The notes under the pieces are model-generated. The model did not search any database. It was not told the origin of the DNA and saw only the letters and a list, made by a program, of their open reading frames with translations. Shown here in pieces: positions 24,817-34,231 of a DNA stretch of 38,077 bases. The stretch lies in contig CALKXH010000111.1 in the NCBI GenBank assembly GCA_938005675.1, positions 1 through 38,077 of the forward strand. The letters run 5' to 3'. Positions within the stretch are counted from its first letter, which is position 1; each line of letters opens with the position of its first letter. This DNA comes from an uncultured Anaerolineae bacterium (GTDB taxonomy: Bacteria > Chloroflexota > Anaerolineae > Aggregatilineales > UBA2796). The translations under genes were made by a program, and so were the position numbers.

Positions 24817-27594
24817 ATGGCAAAGGCAACGACTGCCGCCTCTGTCAAGGAGAAGCCTGAGTCGAACGGCGCCGCCCAGACCCGCTGGGTCTACCTGTTC
24901 AGCGAGCTGGACGAAGCGCAAGCTTCGGTCGGCGGCGTGTGGGATAACGTCCGCGCGCTGCTGGGCGGCAAGGGCGCCAACCTCGCCGAGATGACCCGCA
25001 TCGGGCTGCCCGTCCCGCCCGGCTTCACCATCACCACGCGCGCCTGCAACGCTTATCTGGAGGCAAATCAGACCTTCCCCGAGGGCATGTGGGAGCAAGT
25101 TCTGAACGCGCTCAAGGCAGTTGAGGCGAAGACGGGCAAAAAATTCGGCGATCCGAGCAACCCGCTGCTCTTCTCGGTGCGCTCCGGCGCCAAGTTCTCG
25201 ATGCCCGGCATGATGGATACCGTCCTGAACTTGGGCATCAGCGACGCCGTCGCCGACGGCATGATCGCCCTCACCAACGATCCGCGCTTCGTCTACGACG
25301 CCTACCGCCGCTTCGTGCAGATGTTCGGCTGCGTCGTGATGGGCATTGAAGACGAGGCGTTTGAGGACTACCTGACCGAGACCAAGAAGCGGCGCGGCGT
25401 CAGCAGCGATACCGAGCTGACCGCTGAAGACTGGCAACAAATCACCGCCGAATTCAAGCTGATCTACCGCAAGCACGTCGGCGAGGATTTCCCAACCGAC
25501 CCTTACACGCAGCTCAGCAAGGCGATTGAGGCGGTCTTCAAGAGCTGGAACGGCAAGCGCGCTGTGGATTACCGCAACGCCGCCGGCATCCCGCACAATC
25601 TCGGCACCGCCGTCAACGTGCAGATGATGGTCTTCGGCAACATGGGCAACGATAGCGGCACCGGCGTCGCCTTCACGCGCAATCCCAGCACCGGCGAGCG
25701 CAAGCTCTTCGGCGATTACCTGATGAACGCGCAAGGCGAGGACGTGGTGGCGGGCATCCGCACGCCCAAACCGATCAGCGAGCTGGAGAAAGATAGCCCC
25801 GCCGTCTACAAGCAGTTCGTCGAGGTCGCCGAGAAGCTGGAGCGCCACTACCGCGACATGCAAGACGTCGAGTTCACCATCGAGCGCGGCACGCTCTACA
25901 TGCTGCAGACCCGCGATGGCAAGCGCACCGCCCGCGCCGCCGTCCGCATCGCTGTTGAGATGGCGGAAGAGGGCTTGATCAAGCGCGAAGAGGCGGTCTT
26001 GCGCGTCTCGCCCGATCAGGTCTCGCAGCTGCTGCATCCGCAGTTCGATCCCGACGCCGTGCGCGATGCCAAGCGCAGCGGCAAGCGCATCGCCACCGGC
26101 GTGAACGCCTCGCCCGGCGCGGCGGTGGGCGTGGTCGCCTTCGATGCCGATTTGGCGGAGAAATGGGGCAAGGCGAAGAAATCGGTCATCATGGTGCGCC
26201 CAGAGACCAAGCCCGATGACGTTCACGGCATGTTGGCGAGCAAAGGCATCCTCACCTCGCGCGGCGGCGCGACCAGCCACGCGGCTGTGGTGGCGCGTCA
26301 ATTCGGCGTGCCGTGCGTCTGTGGCGCAGAGATGCTGGAGATCGATCTGCGCGCTCGCCTGATGCGCGTCGGCAACATCGAGGTGCACGAGGGCGACGTG
26401 ATCTCGATTGACGGCACGACGGGCGAGGTCTTCGTGGGCGAACTCAAGCGCGAAGTGCCGGACTTCATGCGCGAGACCTACCTGCAGACCCTGCTGGGCT
26501 GGGCGGATCAGTTCCGCCGCCTGAACGTCTACGCCAACGCCGACTACCCGCAGGACGCCCGCCGCGCCCGCGATTACGGCGCGCGCGGCATCGGCTTGTG
26601 CCGCACTGAGCACATGTTCTTCCAAGAAGAGCGCTTGCCGATCATGCAGGCGGCGATCCTCGCCAAGCCCAACAGCCCTGAGGAGCGCGCCGAGCTGGAT
26701 AAGCTCGAAGTCTTCCAGTACGACGACTTCTACGGCATCTTGAAGGCGATGGACGGCTTGCCGGTCATCATCCGCCTGCTCGATCCGCCCCTGCACGAGT
26801 TCCTGCCCGATCACGAGCAGTTGGCGCTGCGCGCGGCGGGTCTGCGCCTGATGGGCGACCGCCCCAAAGAGTTGGAGCGCGTCGAGGCGCTGATGAGCGC
26901 GGTCGAGGCGCTGCGCGAGTTCAACCCGATGATCGGTCTGCGCGGCTGCCGACTCGGCATCACGCGCCCCGCCTTCAGCGAGATGCAAGCCCGCGCCCTC
27001 TTCCGCGCCGCCTGCCAGCTGACCAAAGAGGGCTACGACGTCCATCCTGAGGTCATGATCGCGGTCACCAGCACGGCTGAGGAAGTCCGCGAGCTGCGCC
27101 AACTGATCGAGCGCGTCGCCGCGGAGGTGATGCAAGCGATGGATTGCCGCGTCGACTATAAGATCGGCACGATGATCGAGCTGCCGCGCGCCGCCATCAC
27201 CGCCCACAAGATGGCGGAGTACTCCGAGTTCTTCAGCTTCGGCACCAACGACCTGACTCAGACCACGTTCGGCATCAGCCGCGACGACGCAGAGGGCAAA
27301 TTCCTGCTCGATTACGTGGAGCGCGGGCTGCTGCCGCGCAATCCTTTCCAGCAGCTGGATGAAGAGGGCGTCGGCTTCTTGATCGAGATCGCTGTGGAGC
27401 GCGGGCGCAAGGCGCGCCCCGACCTAGAGGTCGGCATCTGCGGCGAACACGGCGGCGACCCCGCCAGCATCGCCTTCTGCCACAAAGCAGGCTTGGACTA
27501 CGTCAGCTGCTCGCCCTTCCGCGTGCCAGTGGCGCGCTTGGCGGCTGCGCACGCCGCCCTGAAGGAAGCCGGGCGCAGCGCCAAAGACGACTGA
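24817..27594 (+). CDS. ppdK: Pyruvate, phosphate dikinase
   Basis: A 925-residue PPDK interconverting pyruvate + ATP + Pi and PEP + AMP + PPi. In order: nucleotide-binding domain with GGKGANLAEMTRIGLPVPPGF and SMPGMMDTVLNLG; the swivelling phospho-His domain with GGATSHAAVVAR (His488) and its adjacent regulatory-type Thr; and a C-terminal PEP/pyruvate barrel ending in GICGEHGGDP (Cys875) and SCSPFRVPVARLAAA. It is somewhat longer than the usual 870-880 residues because of an N-terminal lead of about 25 residues. ATG 24817 has AAGGAG eight bases upstream. Monocistronic by context, with a strong bidirectional hairpin downstream. Confidence 0.97.
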   Translation: MAKATTAASVKEKPESNGAAQTRWVYLFSELDEAQASVGGVWDNVRALLGGKGANLAEMTRIGLPVPPGFTITTRACNAYLEANQTFPEGMWEQVLNALKAVEAKTGKKFGDPSNPLLFSVRSGAKFSMPGMMDTVLNLGISDAVADGMIALTNDPRFVYDAYRRFVQMFGCVVMGIEDEAFEDYLTETKKRRGVSSDTELTAEDWQQITAEFKLIYRKHVGEDFPTDPYTQLSKAIEAVFKSWNGKRAVDYRNAAGIPHNLGTAVNVQMMVFGNMGNDSGTGVAFTRNPSTGERKLFGDYLMNAQGEDVVAGIRTPKPISELEKDSPAVYKQFVEVAEKLERHYRDMQDVEFTIERGTLYMLQTRDGKRTARAAVRIAVEMAEEGLIKREEAVLRVSPDQVSQLLHPQFDPDAVRDAKRSGKRIATGVNASPGAAVGVVAFDADLAEKWGKAKKSVIMVRPETKPDDVHGMLASKGILTSRGGATSHAAVVARQFGVPCVCGAEMLEIDLRARLMRVGNIEVHEGDVISIDGTTGEVFVGELKREVPDFMRETYLQTLLGWADQFRRLNVYANADYPQDARRARDYGARGIGLCRTEHMFFQEERLPIMQAAILAKPNSPEERAELDKLEVFQYDDFYGILKAMDGLPVIIRLLDPPLHEFLPDHEQLALRAAGLRLMGDRPKELERVEALMSAVEALREFNPMIGLRGCRLGITRPAFSEMQARALFRAACQLTKEGYDVHPEVMIAVTSTAEEVRELRQLIERVAAEVMQAMDCRVDYKIGTMIELPRAAITAHKMAEYSEFFSFGTNDLTQTTFGISRDDAEGKFLLDYVERGLLPRNPFQQLDEEGVGFLIEIAVERGRKARPDLEVGICGEHGGDPASIAFCHKAGLDYVSCSPFRVPVARLAAAHAALKEAGRSAKDD

Positions 27595-27630
27595 GCCTCT
27601 CCCAACCTCCTCACAGCTTTCTTGTCTCTC

Positions 27631-27664
27631 GTTCAGGGGTTTGCCGCACGGCAAGCCCCTGAAC
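27631..27664. terminator. Bidirectional hairpin between ppdK and the beta-propeller gene
   Basis: A 15-bp stem (27631-27645 with 27650-27664, one G-T wobble) with a four-base loop lies between two convergent genes. There is no clear T tract on either side, so termination may depend on the stem strength alone. Confidence 0.6.
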
Positions 27665-27668
27665 GCGT

Positions 27669-28694
27669 CTAATCGGGCAGGCGCACCGCATCGACGCGGA
27701 AAGGCGGCTTGACCTCCACGCCGCCGATCAGCCCGAACGCCCCAGAGCTGACCACGTAGGCGCTGTTATCGACCACGACCACGCCCGTCGGTTGGCGGAA
27801 CCCCTCCGCCAACGCCACCAGACCGTTCGCCTCATCGAAGCGGTAGAGCGAGCCGTTATCGCCCTGCCACACCGCCACCAACAAGCGCCCTTGCCGATCC
27901 AGCGCCAGCGCGCGCGGATCGAAGCCCTGTTGACGGTAGAGCAACTGACCCTCCACGCCCGTCTCGGTCTCGATCAGGCGATAGAGGCTGCCCGTGCCTG
28001 AATCTGCCACGATCACTGAGTCGCTTCGTGGGTCGTAGACCAGACCCGTCGGGCTGGGGCGCGCGTTAGCCACCGACGATGCCGTCCAGAAGAGCGTCGC
28101 CCTGCCATCGGGCGTGATGCGCCACACCGAGCCGTTCTCAGGGTGCGAGAGATACACTGTGCCCTGTCCATCGGCGGCTAGGGCGGCGAAGAGCGGCAAG
28201 CCGCGCAGCGAGGGCGAGTCGCCCACGTTGCTGAGCGTGCCGTCGGCGGCGATGGCTTTCAGCGCGCCCGTGCCGAAGGCGCCGACTTGGTTGTAATCGA
28301 TCACATAGAGCTTGCCGCGGCTGTACGCCAAGGCGCCCGGCGCATCCAGCTGCGCCATGAAGCGCATAGCGCCCTCAGGCGTGACTTTGCGCACGGCGTT
28401 GCCGCCCAGCAAGCTCAGGTAGAACTCGCCGTCCGCGTAGGCGATGCCGTAGGGGAAGATACGCTCGTCGTTCAGGCTCAAGAAGGGCGCGATCGTGACG
28501 CCCTGCGCGAGGGCTTTCGGCTCGCGCAGCGGACTGCTATTCCAGCGCCCGAACAGATCGCCCAGCAGCAACGCCGCCGCGCCTACAACAATGCCGATCA
28601 CGACCGCGCCGAAGATCACGAAGTACAGGATGCGCCGCGCCGCGCTCGGCTCGCCGCGCTCGGACGCTTGATCCGTCTTTGAAGGTGCGCTCAC
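27669..28694 (-). CDS. Membrane-anchored beta-propeller protein (NHL/SMP-30-like)
   Basis: A 341-residue protein. Start GTG 28694 has GGGAGAG seven bases upstream. A short cytoplasmic, charged N-terminus precedes one membrane helix (about 22-46, IVVGAAALLLGDLF at its end), after which the protein is probably outside the membrane. The rest is built of repeated beta blades with phrases such as PYGIAYADGEFYLSLL, GTVYLSHPENGSVWRITPDG and DPRALALDRQGRLLVAVW, typical of NHL or SMP-30-type propellers. No catalytic metal site can be recognised, so a sugar-lactonase activity is not claimed. Convergent with ppdK. Confidence 0.8.
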   Translation of the reverse strand: MSAPSKTDQASERGEPSAARRILYFVIFGAVVIGIVVGAAALLLGDLFGRWNSSPLREPKALAQGVTIAPFLSLNDERIFPYGIAYADGEFYLSLLGGNAVRKVTPEGAMRFMAQLDAPGALAYSRGKLYVIDYNQVGAFGTGALKAIAADGTLSNVGDSPSLRGLPLFAALAADGQGTVYLSHPENGSVWRITPDGRATLFWTASSVANARPSPTGLVYDPRSDSVIVADSGTGSLYRLIETETGVEGQLLYRQQGFDPRALALDRQGRLLVAVWQGDNGSLYRFDEANGLVALAEGFRQPTGVVVVDNSAYVVSSGAFGLIGGVEVKPPFRVDAVRLPD

Positions 28695-28815
28695 AAGAAT
28701 TCTCTCCCGATTGTCAGATGCTCAGATCATACGCGCAAGGCGCGGACTCTGCCCAGTCTGAGCCGATGTGTGACGGTGTGGCAACTTTGGAGGTGCGCTG
28801 CAGCAGATCGAAGCG

Positions 28816-30525
28816 TTAATGCAGCTCAAGCAGGGCGCGATCCACGCCGATCTCAAGGCAACGGGCGATCAAACGCTGTACGTCGTAATAGCGTTGATAT
28901 TCCTCAGGTGGCGCCCCCTGAAAACTGAGCAGCTCAAGGCTCTGCGTGATGAGCGCCAAGCCTTCGGGCGTCGCCACGCTGGGGAAGCGCTCCACCAGTT
29001 CGCGGGTCTCGTCGGCGTCTTTCGCCATCGGCAGGAGCAGCACGCCCATCTCGGTCAGCAGAGCCCGATCATCGCCTTCGGCGGCGAGGGCGCGCGCGTG
29101 CTGCGTCGAGCCTTGTTCGATGCCCAAATCGGCGACTTTGCGCCACAGATCGGCGCGTTGGCGCACCCGCCGATAGCGCCCGACGTCGGCAGCGCGCGCC
29201 GCCTTGATCAGCTGCTCCTCCAAGAGCGCGTCGACCGTCTCATCCTGAAGAAAATCGGGCGCCGCCTGCAAAAATGCCAGCGCCTGAGCGGGCGTGCCAG
29301 TCTTGAGGTAGGCGAAGACCTTGCTGAGCAGCTGAGCGCCCTGCAGCACGCTCTGATAGATGCTGCGTAGCTCGGCGACCTTGCCGCGCGCGCCTTCGAC
29401 GCCGTGCTCGCGGGCGACCATCAAAATGGCGGATTTGTTGGCGAGGTTGCGCACGGCTTCGGCGTCGTTCGCCTCAACAGCGCGCGCGAGCTCGTCATCT
29501 AGCCACGCTAACAGAGCGTCGTCGCGCAGGAGATCGGCTTGTTCAGCGAGGTATGTCAGAGCGGCGTCGAGGCTGGGCGCAGCGAGGTAAGCCCGCCAGC
29601 GCGGCGTATCGTCCTGAGTGGCGCGTATGCCCGCCTCCTTGAGCAGCAATTGGGTGTACGCCTCGATCTGCGCCTCATCGAGCGGCTCAGCCAGCGATGA
29701 AGTTGACTTGCCGCCGAACAAGCCCTTGCGCGGCGCGGGACGGGGCAGGGCGCGCGCCTCTTCCTCTAAAATTTGCAAGCCGACCAACCAATCCCAGGCG
29801 CGCTCGCGGCTGAGGCGGTGCTTGAGGAAGCCGATCACGCCGAAGAACAGGTTGTTGATGGACTCGACGGGCAGTTGATCGAGGCGCGCCTCGCCCTGAA
29901 AGACGGCGCTGAGCTGTTGGGCGAGGCGCGGCGCTTCCTTGACGGGCGGCACCTCAGGGAAGCGCAACAGGCTGCGGGCGGGCTTCCAAAGGGCGAGGGC
30001 GCGCGCCTCGCCTTGCGTGCGCAAGGTCGCCAAGAACTCGCGCAGCCGCCGAATCTTGCCGCGCACGTAGTAAAGCGTTGCGAGGCGCTCCTGCGCGGCG
30101 AGGAAGTCCGCAAAGCCTTGCGAGAGCGCTTCGAGGTTGGCGATGCTCTCCAAGATTTGCGCGCCGTGTTCTGCCAGCAGCATCAGTTCGAGCGTCTCGG
30201 TCATCCAGCGCTGCTGGCGCGGGTCGGCGGCTTGCATCTGGGCGGTGGTGCGGGCGATCTCGCTGCTGAGCGCTCGGCTGCCGCTCAGGACGAGGTAGCT
30301 GGTCTTGGGATCGCCGGTGTTGACGACCTTGAAGTAGTCGGCTTGCTCGGCGGCGCGCAGAAAATCGCGCCAACTGCTCAGCCCGTAGGCGCTGAGCGAG
30401 AAATTCGGGAACTTATCTTGCAGGGCGGTTTGGAGGGCGCTGAAGGTGAAGGGGGCATCGGGCGGGCGCTGGCTGATCAGCCGCGCGATGTGCTCAAAAA
30501 CGGACTCTAAACGTGGGGTATTCAT
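28816..30525 (-). CDS. Helical protein with LOTUS/OST-HTH-like N-terminus
   Basis: A 569-residue soluble protein with no named full-length family I can recall. Residues about 20-82 (PFTFSALQTALQDKFPNFSL, then YGLSSWRDFLRAAEQADYF and a closing TSYLVLSG strand) have the pattern of the winged-helix LOTUS/OST-HTH domain, which binds RNA in known members. The remainder is almost entirely alpha-helical and Leu/Ala-rich, with a low-complexity segment around 265-280 (RPAPRKGLFGGKSTSS). LOTUS domains in bacteria are usually fused to NYN nucleases; none is visible here. The ribosome site before ATG 30525 is weak. It is co-directional with and just downstream of the kinase gene (68-base gap). Confidence 0.75.
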   Translation of the reverse strand: MNTPRLESVFEHIARLISQRPPDAPFTFSALQTALQDKFPNFSLSAYGLSSWRDFLRAAEQADYFKVVNTGDPKTSYLVLSGSRALSSEIARTTAQMQAADPRQQRWMTETLELMLLAEHGAQILESIANLEALSQGFADFLAAQERLATLYYVRGKIRRLREFLATLRTQGEARALALWKPARSLLRFPEVPPVKEAPRLAQQLSAVFQGEARLDQLPVESINNLFFGVIGFLKHRLSRERAWDWLVGLQILEEEARALPRPAPRKGLFGGKSTSSLAEPLDEAQIEAYTQLLLKEAGIRATQDDTPRWRAYLAAPSLDAALTYLAEQADLLRDDALLAWLDDELARAVEANDAEAVRNLANKSAILMVAREHGVEGARGKVAELRSIYQSVLQGAQLLSKVFAYLKTGTPAQALAFLQAAPDFLQDETVDALLEEQLIKAARAADVGRYRRVRQRADLWRKVADLGIEQGSTQHARALAAEGDDRALLTEMGVLLLPMAKDADETRELVERFPSVATPEGLALITQSLELLSFQGAPPEEYQRYYDVQRLIARCLEIGVDRALLELH

Positions 30526-30593
30526 AGCGATCTGCCGCTCCTAGCTGGCTACAAATCGTTTTGAGCGTATTGTACCAGCTCGGCGCAGCCGAA

Positions 30594-32321
30594 TCAGCGC
30601 CCGCGTTTGTAGGGGGTGTAGGTCTCGAGGATCGAGCCGCCGATGAACTCGCGCAGCAGCGAGTTATCCGGCACGTACTCGGCGCTGGCGGCGCTGACCC
30701 ACTCCAAGAAGGCGAGCAGGCGTTTCGCCTCGACGTAGTGGGGCGAATCGGGATCGACGCGGCGCAGGAGCGGCTCGGCGAAGGGCTTCAGCACGGCGAG
30801 TTCGTAGGCGAGACCGCTGTTGAAGATCATGTCGGCGTGTTCTTGATAGGGGAAGATGTTGCGCTTCTCGCCGCGCCGCACGCTCTCCCAGCGCTCGATG
30901 GTCTGTTCGGCGTTGTAGCCGCGTTTTGCCGCGTCGCGGATGATGCGCCGCAGCAGGCGCACGTCGGTGGTGGCGACCCGATTGTGCAGATCGAGGTTGA
31001 GCGCCGTGAGCAGCGAGACGTACACGCGCAGCACGCGCTCGGAGTCGACTTCGGGCAGCAGATCGGGGTTCAAGCCGTGGATGCCTTCGGCGATGATGAT
31101 TTGATCGTCGCTCAGGCGCACGACCTCGCCGTCTTCGGGCTTGCCCGTCTTGAAGTTGAAGCGCGGCAGTTGCACTTGCTTGCCTTGAATGAGCGCCCGC
31201 ACGTCGTGATTCAGGCGCTCCAAGTCCATAGCGCCGAGCGCCTCGAAGTCGTAGGCGCCGTGTTCGTCGCGCGGGGTGCGGGAGCGCTCCACGAAGAAGT
31301 TATCCATCTCCAGCGTGTAGGGCTTGATGCCGTACGCCATCAGCTGGACTGCCAAGCGCTTCGAGGTGGTGGTCTTGCCGGAGCTGGACGGACCGGCGAT
31401 CAGGACGAGGCGCGTGCCGCGCTGATGGGCGAGGGCGATCTGGCGGGCGATCTCATCGAGGTGGCGCGTGTGCAGCGCCTCGGCGATCAGCACCTCCTCG
31501 CGGAAGCGCCCGTTATTGACGGCGTCATTCAGCTCGCCGATATCTTCTAAGCCGATCAGGCGTTGCCACACCTTGTGCTGATGGAAGACCGCCTCCAGCT
31601 TGTGGGAGGGCTGATAGGGCAGCAGGCGGTCGGGCGTCTCGGGGCGCGGATAGCGCAAGATGAAGCCCTCTTCGGCGCCGATCAGCTCGAAGCGGCGCAA
31701 GCAGCCCGTCGAGGGCGCCATGTAGCCGAAGAAGTAGTCGAGCGCGCCGCGCAAGCTGTAGACGGTCAGGTAGTCTTTGGCGCGATTCTGGAGCAGGCGC
31801 AGCATGGCTCGATCGCCGTGCCGCTCGAACCACGCCATCGCCTCTGAGAGCGGCATCTCGCGGCGGACGATTGGTTCGTCGGCGGCGATGATCTGCGCCA
31901 TGTGCGCTTGCAGCCGTTCCAGCTCGGCGGCGCTGAAATTCGAGCGCCCGACGACCTCGCAGTAGAAGCCGCCCGACGGGATCGAGTGCTTGACGGCGAT
32001 CTGGCAGCCGAACAGCTCGTCGGCGGCGGTGGTCAGCACGAGGACGAGCGTGCGCCGATAGATTCTGCCGCCATCGCTGTGGCGCAGCGTGATCAGCTGC
32101 ACGCGCACGTCGCTCTTGATCGGGTAGGTCAGCTCCACCAGACGGTTGCCGATCAGGGCGGCGAGGATGGGCTGCTCAGGATGATCGGGCGGGTAGGCGG
32201 CTTGCACGTAGGCGAGCAGCGGCGTGCCGAGCGGTGCGCTGAACGTCCGTCCGTCGGGGAAGGTGACGAGGGCGTCGGAGCGCGGGGCGGCGATGACGGG
32301 CGTGTGAAGCTGGGCGGACAT
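30594..32321 (-). CDS. TGS-domain nucleoside (uridine-type) kinase
   Basis: A 575-residue fusion. Residues about 17-80 form a TGS-like domain (FPDGRTFSAPLGTPLLAYVQ), followed by a threonyl-tRNA-synthetase-like SAD region (SIPSGGFYCEVV near 113-124). A C-terminal P-loop kinase of the uridine kinase/phosphoribulokinase type has LIAGPSSSGKTTTSKRL (308-324), MDNFFVERSRTPRDEHGAYDFE and IIAEGIHGLNP. The substrate is probably a nucleoside, but this fused class is poorly characterised. ATG 32321 has AGAGG six bases before it; the extra in-frame TTG at 32327 is less likely. It lies 53 bases downstream of trpC, so it may be read from the trp promoter. Confidence 0.88.
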   Translation of the reverse strand: MSAQLHTPVIAAPRSDALVTFPDGRTFSAPLGTPLLAYVQAAYPPDHPEQPILAALIGNRLVELTYPIKSDVRVQLITLRHSDGGRIYRRTLVLVLTTAADELFGCQIAVKHSIPSGGFYCEVVGRSNFSAAELERLQAHMAQIIAADEPIVRREMPLSEAMAWFERHGDRAMLRLLQNRAKDYLTVYSLRGALDYFFGYMAPSTGCLRRFELIGAEEGFILRYPRPETPDRLLPYQPSHKLEAVFHQHKVWQRLIGLEDIGELNDAVNNGRFREEVLIAEALHTRHLDEIARQIALAHQRGTRLVLIAGPSSSGKTTTSKRLAVQLMAYGIKPYTLEMDNFFVERSRTPRDEHGAYDFEALGAMDLERLNHDVRALIQGKQVQLPRFNFKTGKPEDGEVVRLSDDQIIIAEGIHGLNPDLLPEVDSERVLRVYVSLLTALNLDLHNRVATTDVRLLRRIIRDAAKRGYNAEQTIERWESVRRGEKRNIFPYQEHADMIFNSGLAYELAVLKPFAEPLLRRVDPDSPHYVEAKRLLAFLEWVSAASAEYVPDNSLLREFIGGSILETYTPYKRGR

Positions 32322-32377
32322 AAGCAACCTCTGGTGTGCTGAATCGCTGCAAGTGTAGCGCCGATGGGCGCGCCTGT

Positions 32378-33175
32378 CTAGGTTGAGCGCAGCACGCCGC
32401 TGAGCTGGCGCACTTGCGCGGTGATATCCGCCGCGCGGACGATAGATTCGCCCACCAGGATGGCGTGCGCGCCGTGCGCAGCCATCTGCGCCACGTCCTG
32501 AGGCGTGTAGATGCCGCTCTCCGCCACGAGGGTCACCTGAGGCGGCACGCGCGGGGCGAGGCTGCGAAAGACGTTCAAGTCGACCTTGAAGGTGTGCAGA
32601 TCGCGGTTGTTGATGCCGATCAGCGGCGCTTCAAGGCGGAGGGCGCGCGCTAGCTCGGCGTGGGTATGCACCTCGACCAGCGCCGCCATGCCGTAGGCGG
32701 CTGCGGCGGCGTGCAGATCGCGCAGCTTGGCGTCATCTAGGATGGCGACGATCAGCAGGATGGCGTCGGCGTTGTGGGCGCGCGCCTCGGCGATCTGGCG
32801 CTCGTCAATGATGAAATCCTTGCGCAGGACGGGCAAGTTGGCGGCTTGGCGCGCCGTTTGCAAGTCCGCCAGACTGCCCATGAAGAAGTCGCGGTCGGTC
32901 AGCACGGAGAGGGCGGAGGCGCCGCCCTCGGCGTATTGCTGAGCGAGGCGGGCGGGCTGAAAATCCGCGATCAGCACGCCCTTGCTGGGCGAGGCGCGCT
33001 TGATCTCGGCGATGAGCGCCACGCGCCCGTCGGGGCGGCGCAGGGCGGCGGCGAAGGGGCGCGGCGGCGAGTCGGGGGCGGGCAGACTCGCCCCCGCGAG
33101 GCTCGCCAACTCCTCGATTTTGCGCGCCACGATGCGATCCAGTATGGTGTTGGTGCGCTGAATACCCGTCGCCAT
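32378..33175 (-). CDS. trpC: Indole-3-glycerol-phosphate synthase
   Basis: A 265-residue (beta/alpha)8 enzyme that closes CdRP to indole-3-glycerol phosphate in tryptophan synthesis. Signatures: IAEIKRASPSKG (Glu57, Lys59), LTDRDFFMGS, PVLRKDFIIDE (catalytic Lys), GINNRDLHTF and VAESGI. Normal length. ATG 33175 has AGAGG five bases upstream, whereas GTG 33181 lies too close to it. It starts eight bases after the trpD stop and is the last trp gene here. trpF, trpB and trpA are not in the window. Confidence 0.97.
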   Translation of the reverse strand: MATGIQRTNTILDRIVARKIEELASLAGASLPAPDSPPRPFAAALRRPDGRVALIAEIKRASPSKGVLIADFQPARLAQQYAEGGASALSVLTDRDFFMGSLADLQTARQAANLPVLRKDFIIDERQIAEARAHNADAILLIVAILDDAKLRDLHAAAAAYGMAALVEVHTHAELARALRLEAPLIGINNRDLHTFKVDLNVFRSLAPRVPPQVTLVAESGIYTPQDVAQMAAHGAHAILVGESIVRAADITAQVRQLSGVLRST

Positions 33176-33183
33176 GTTCACCT

Positions 33184-34221
33184 CTACATGGGCAGTTGCT
33201 CAAAGCGCTGCGAGTAGGCGATCAGCGCCTCCAGCTTGGCGAGCGCCGCGCCGCTGTGCAGGCTCTCGCTCGCCAAGCGCACGCCGTCTTCGAGCGAGTC
33301 GGCGGCGCCGCCCGCCACGAGCGCGGCGGCGGCGTTCAGCAGCACGGTATCGCGCTTGGCGCCCTCTTCCGCGCCGCTCAGGATGCGCCGCGTGATGGCG
33401 GCGTTGGTCTGCGGATCGCCGCCGCGCAGGGCGCTCGGCTCGCAGGGCGGGAAGCCCAACTCGCGCGGATCGAGCGTGTAAGTGCGAACCGTCCCGTCGC
33501 GCAGCTCGCTGACTCGGTTGATGCCCGCCGTGCTGAGTTCATCCAAGCCGCCCGCGCCATGCACCACAAACGCCGCCCGCGCGCCCAGTCCGTTCAGGAC
33601 GTGCGCCAACGGCTCGGTCAGCGCTGCATCGTAGACTCCGACGAGCTGCTGGGCGGCGTCGGCGGGATTGGTCAGCGGACCGAGCACATTGAAGAGGGTG
33701 CGCACGCCCAGCTCGCGGCGGGGCTGTACGGCGTGCTTCATGGCGGGATGAAAGAGCGGCGCGAACAGGAAGCCGATGCCGATTGCATCGATGCAGGCGC
33801 CGACCTGCTCTGGCGTCAGATCGATCTTGACGCCGAGCGCGCTCAGCACGTCTGCCGAGCCGCTCTGGCTGCTGACCGAGCGGTTGCCGTGCTTGGCGAC
33901 TGGCACGCCCGCGCCCGCCACCACAAAGGCGACCGTCGTTGAGATGTTGAAGGTGTGGGCGCCATCGCCGCCCGTGCCGCAGGTATCCACCAAGCGGCTC
34001 GAATCGCGCACGGGCGTCTTGTGGGCGGCGGCGCGCATGGCGCGCGCGCCCCCGATGATCTCGTCGACCGTCTCGCCCTTCAGACGCAACGCCATCAAAA
34101 AGCCGCCGATCTGGGCTGGAGTCGCTTCGCCGCTCATGATGGCGCCCATCGCCGCCTCAGCCTCAGCGATGGTCAAGTCCTCGCGGCGCGCCAATTTGCT
34201 GATCGCGTGTTGAATGCCCAT
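33184..34221 (-). CDS. trpD: Anthranilate phosphoribosyltransferase
   Basis: A 345-residue enzyme transferring phosphoribose from PRPP to anthranilate. It has the PRPP loop DTCGTGGDG (79-87), FNISTT, the KHGNRSVSSQSGSAD segment, the anthranilate-site LFNVLGPLTNPA and a conserved HGAGGLDE near 230. Standalone TrpD of normal length, not fused to TrpG. A strong GAGGAGG precedes ATG 34221, and the gene begins ten bases after trpG. Confidence 0.97.
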   Translation of the reverse strand: MGIQHAISKLARREDLTIAEAEAAMGAIMSGEATPAQIGGFLMALRLKGETVDEIIGGARAMRAAAHKTPVRDSSRLVDTCGTGGDGAHTFNISTTVAFVVAGAGVPVAKHGNRSVSSQSGSADVLSALGVKIDLTPEQVGACIDAIGIGFLFAPLFHPAMKHAVQPRRELGVRTLFNVLGPLTNPADAAQQLVGVYDAALTEPLAHVLNGLGARAAFVVHGAGGLDELSTAGINRVSELRDGTVRTYTLDPRELGFPPCEPSALRGGDPQTNAAITRRILSGAEEGAKRDTVLLNAAAALVAGGAADSLEDGVRLASESLHSGAALAKLEALIAYSQRFEQLPM

Positions 34222-34231
34222 GTCAGCCTCC

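Noticed and set aside
24787-27207. Long minus-strand open frame opposite ppdK
   Set aside because: It is antisense to a fully convincing PPDK, rich in His/Asp/Val/Gly from GC-biased third positions, and has no recognisable domain.
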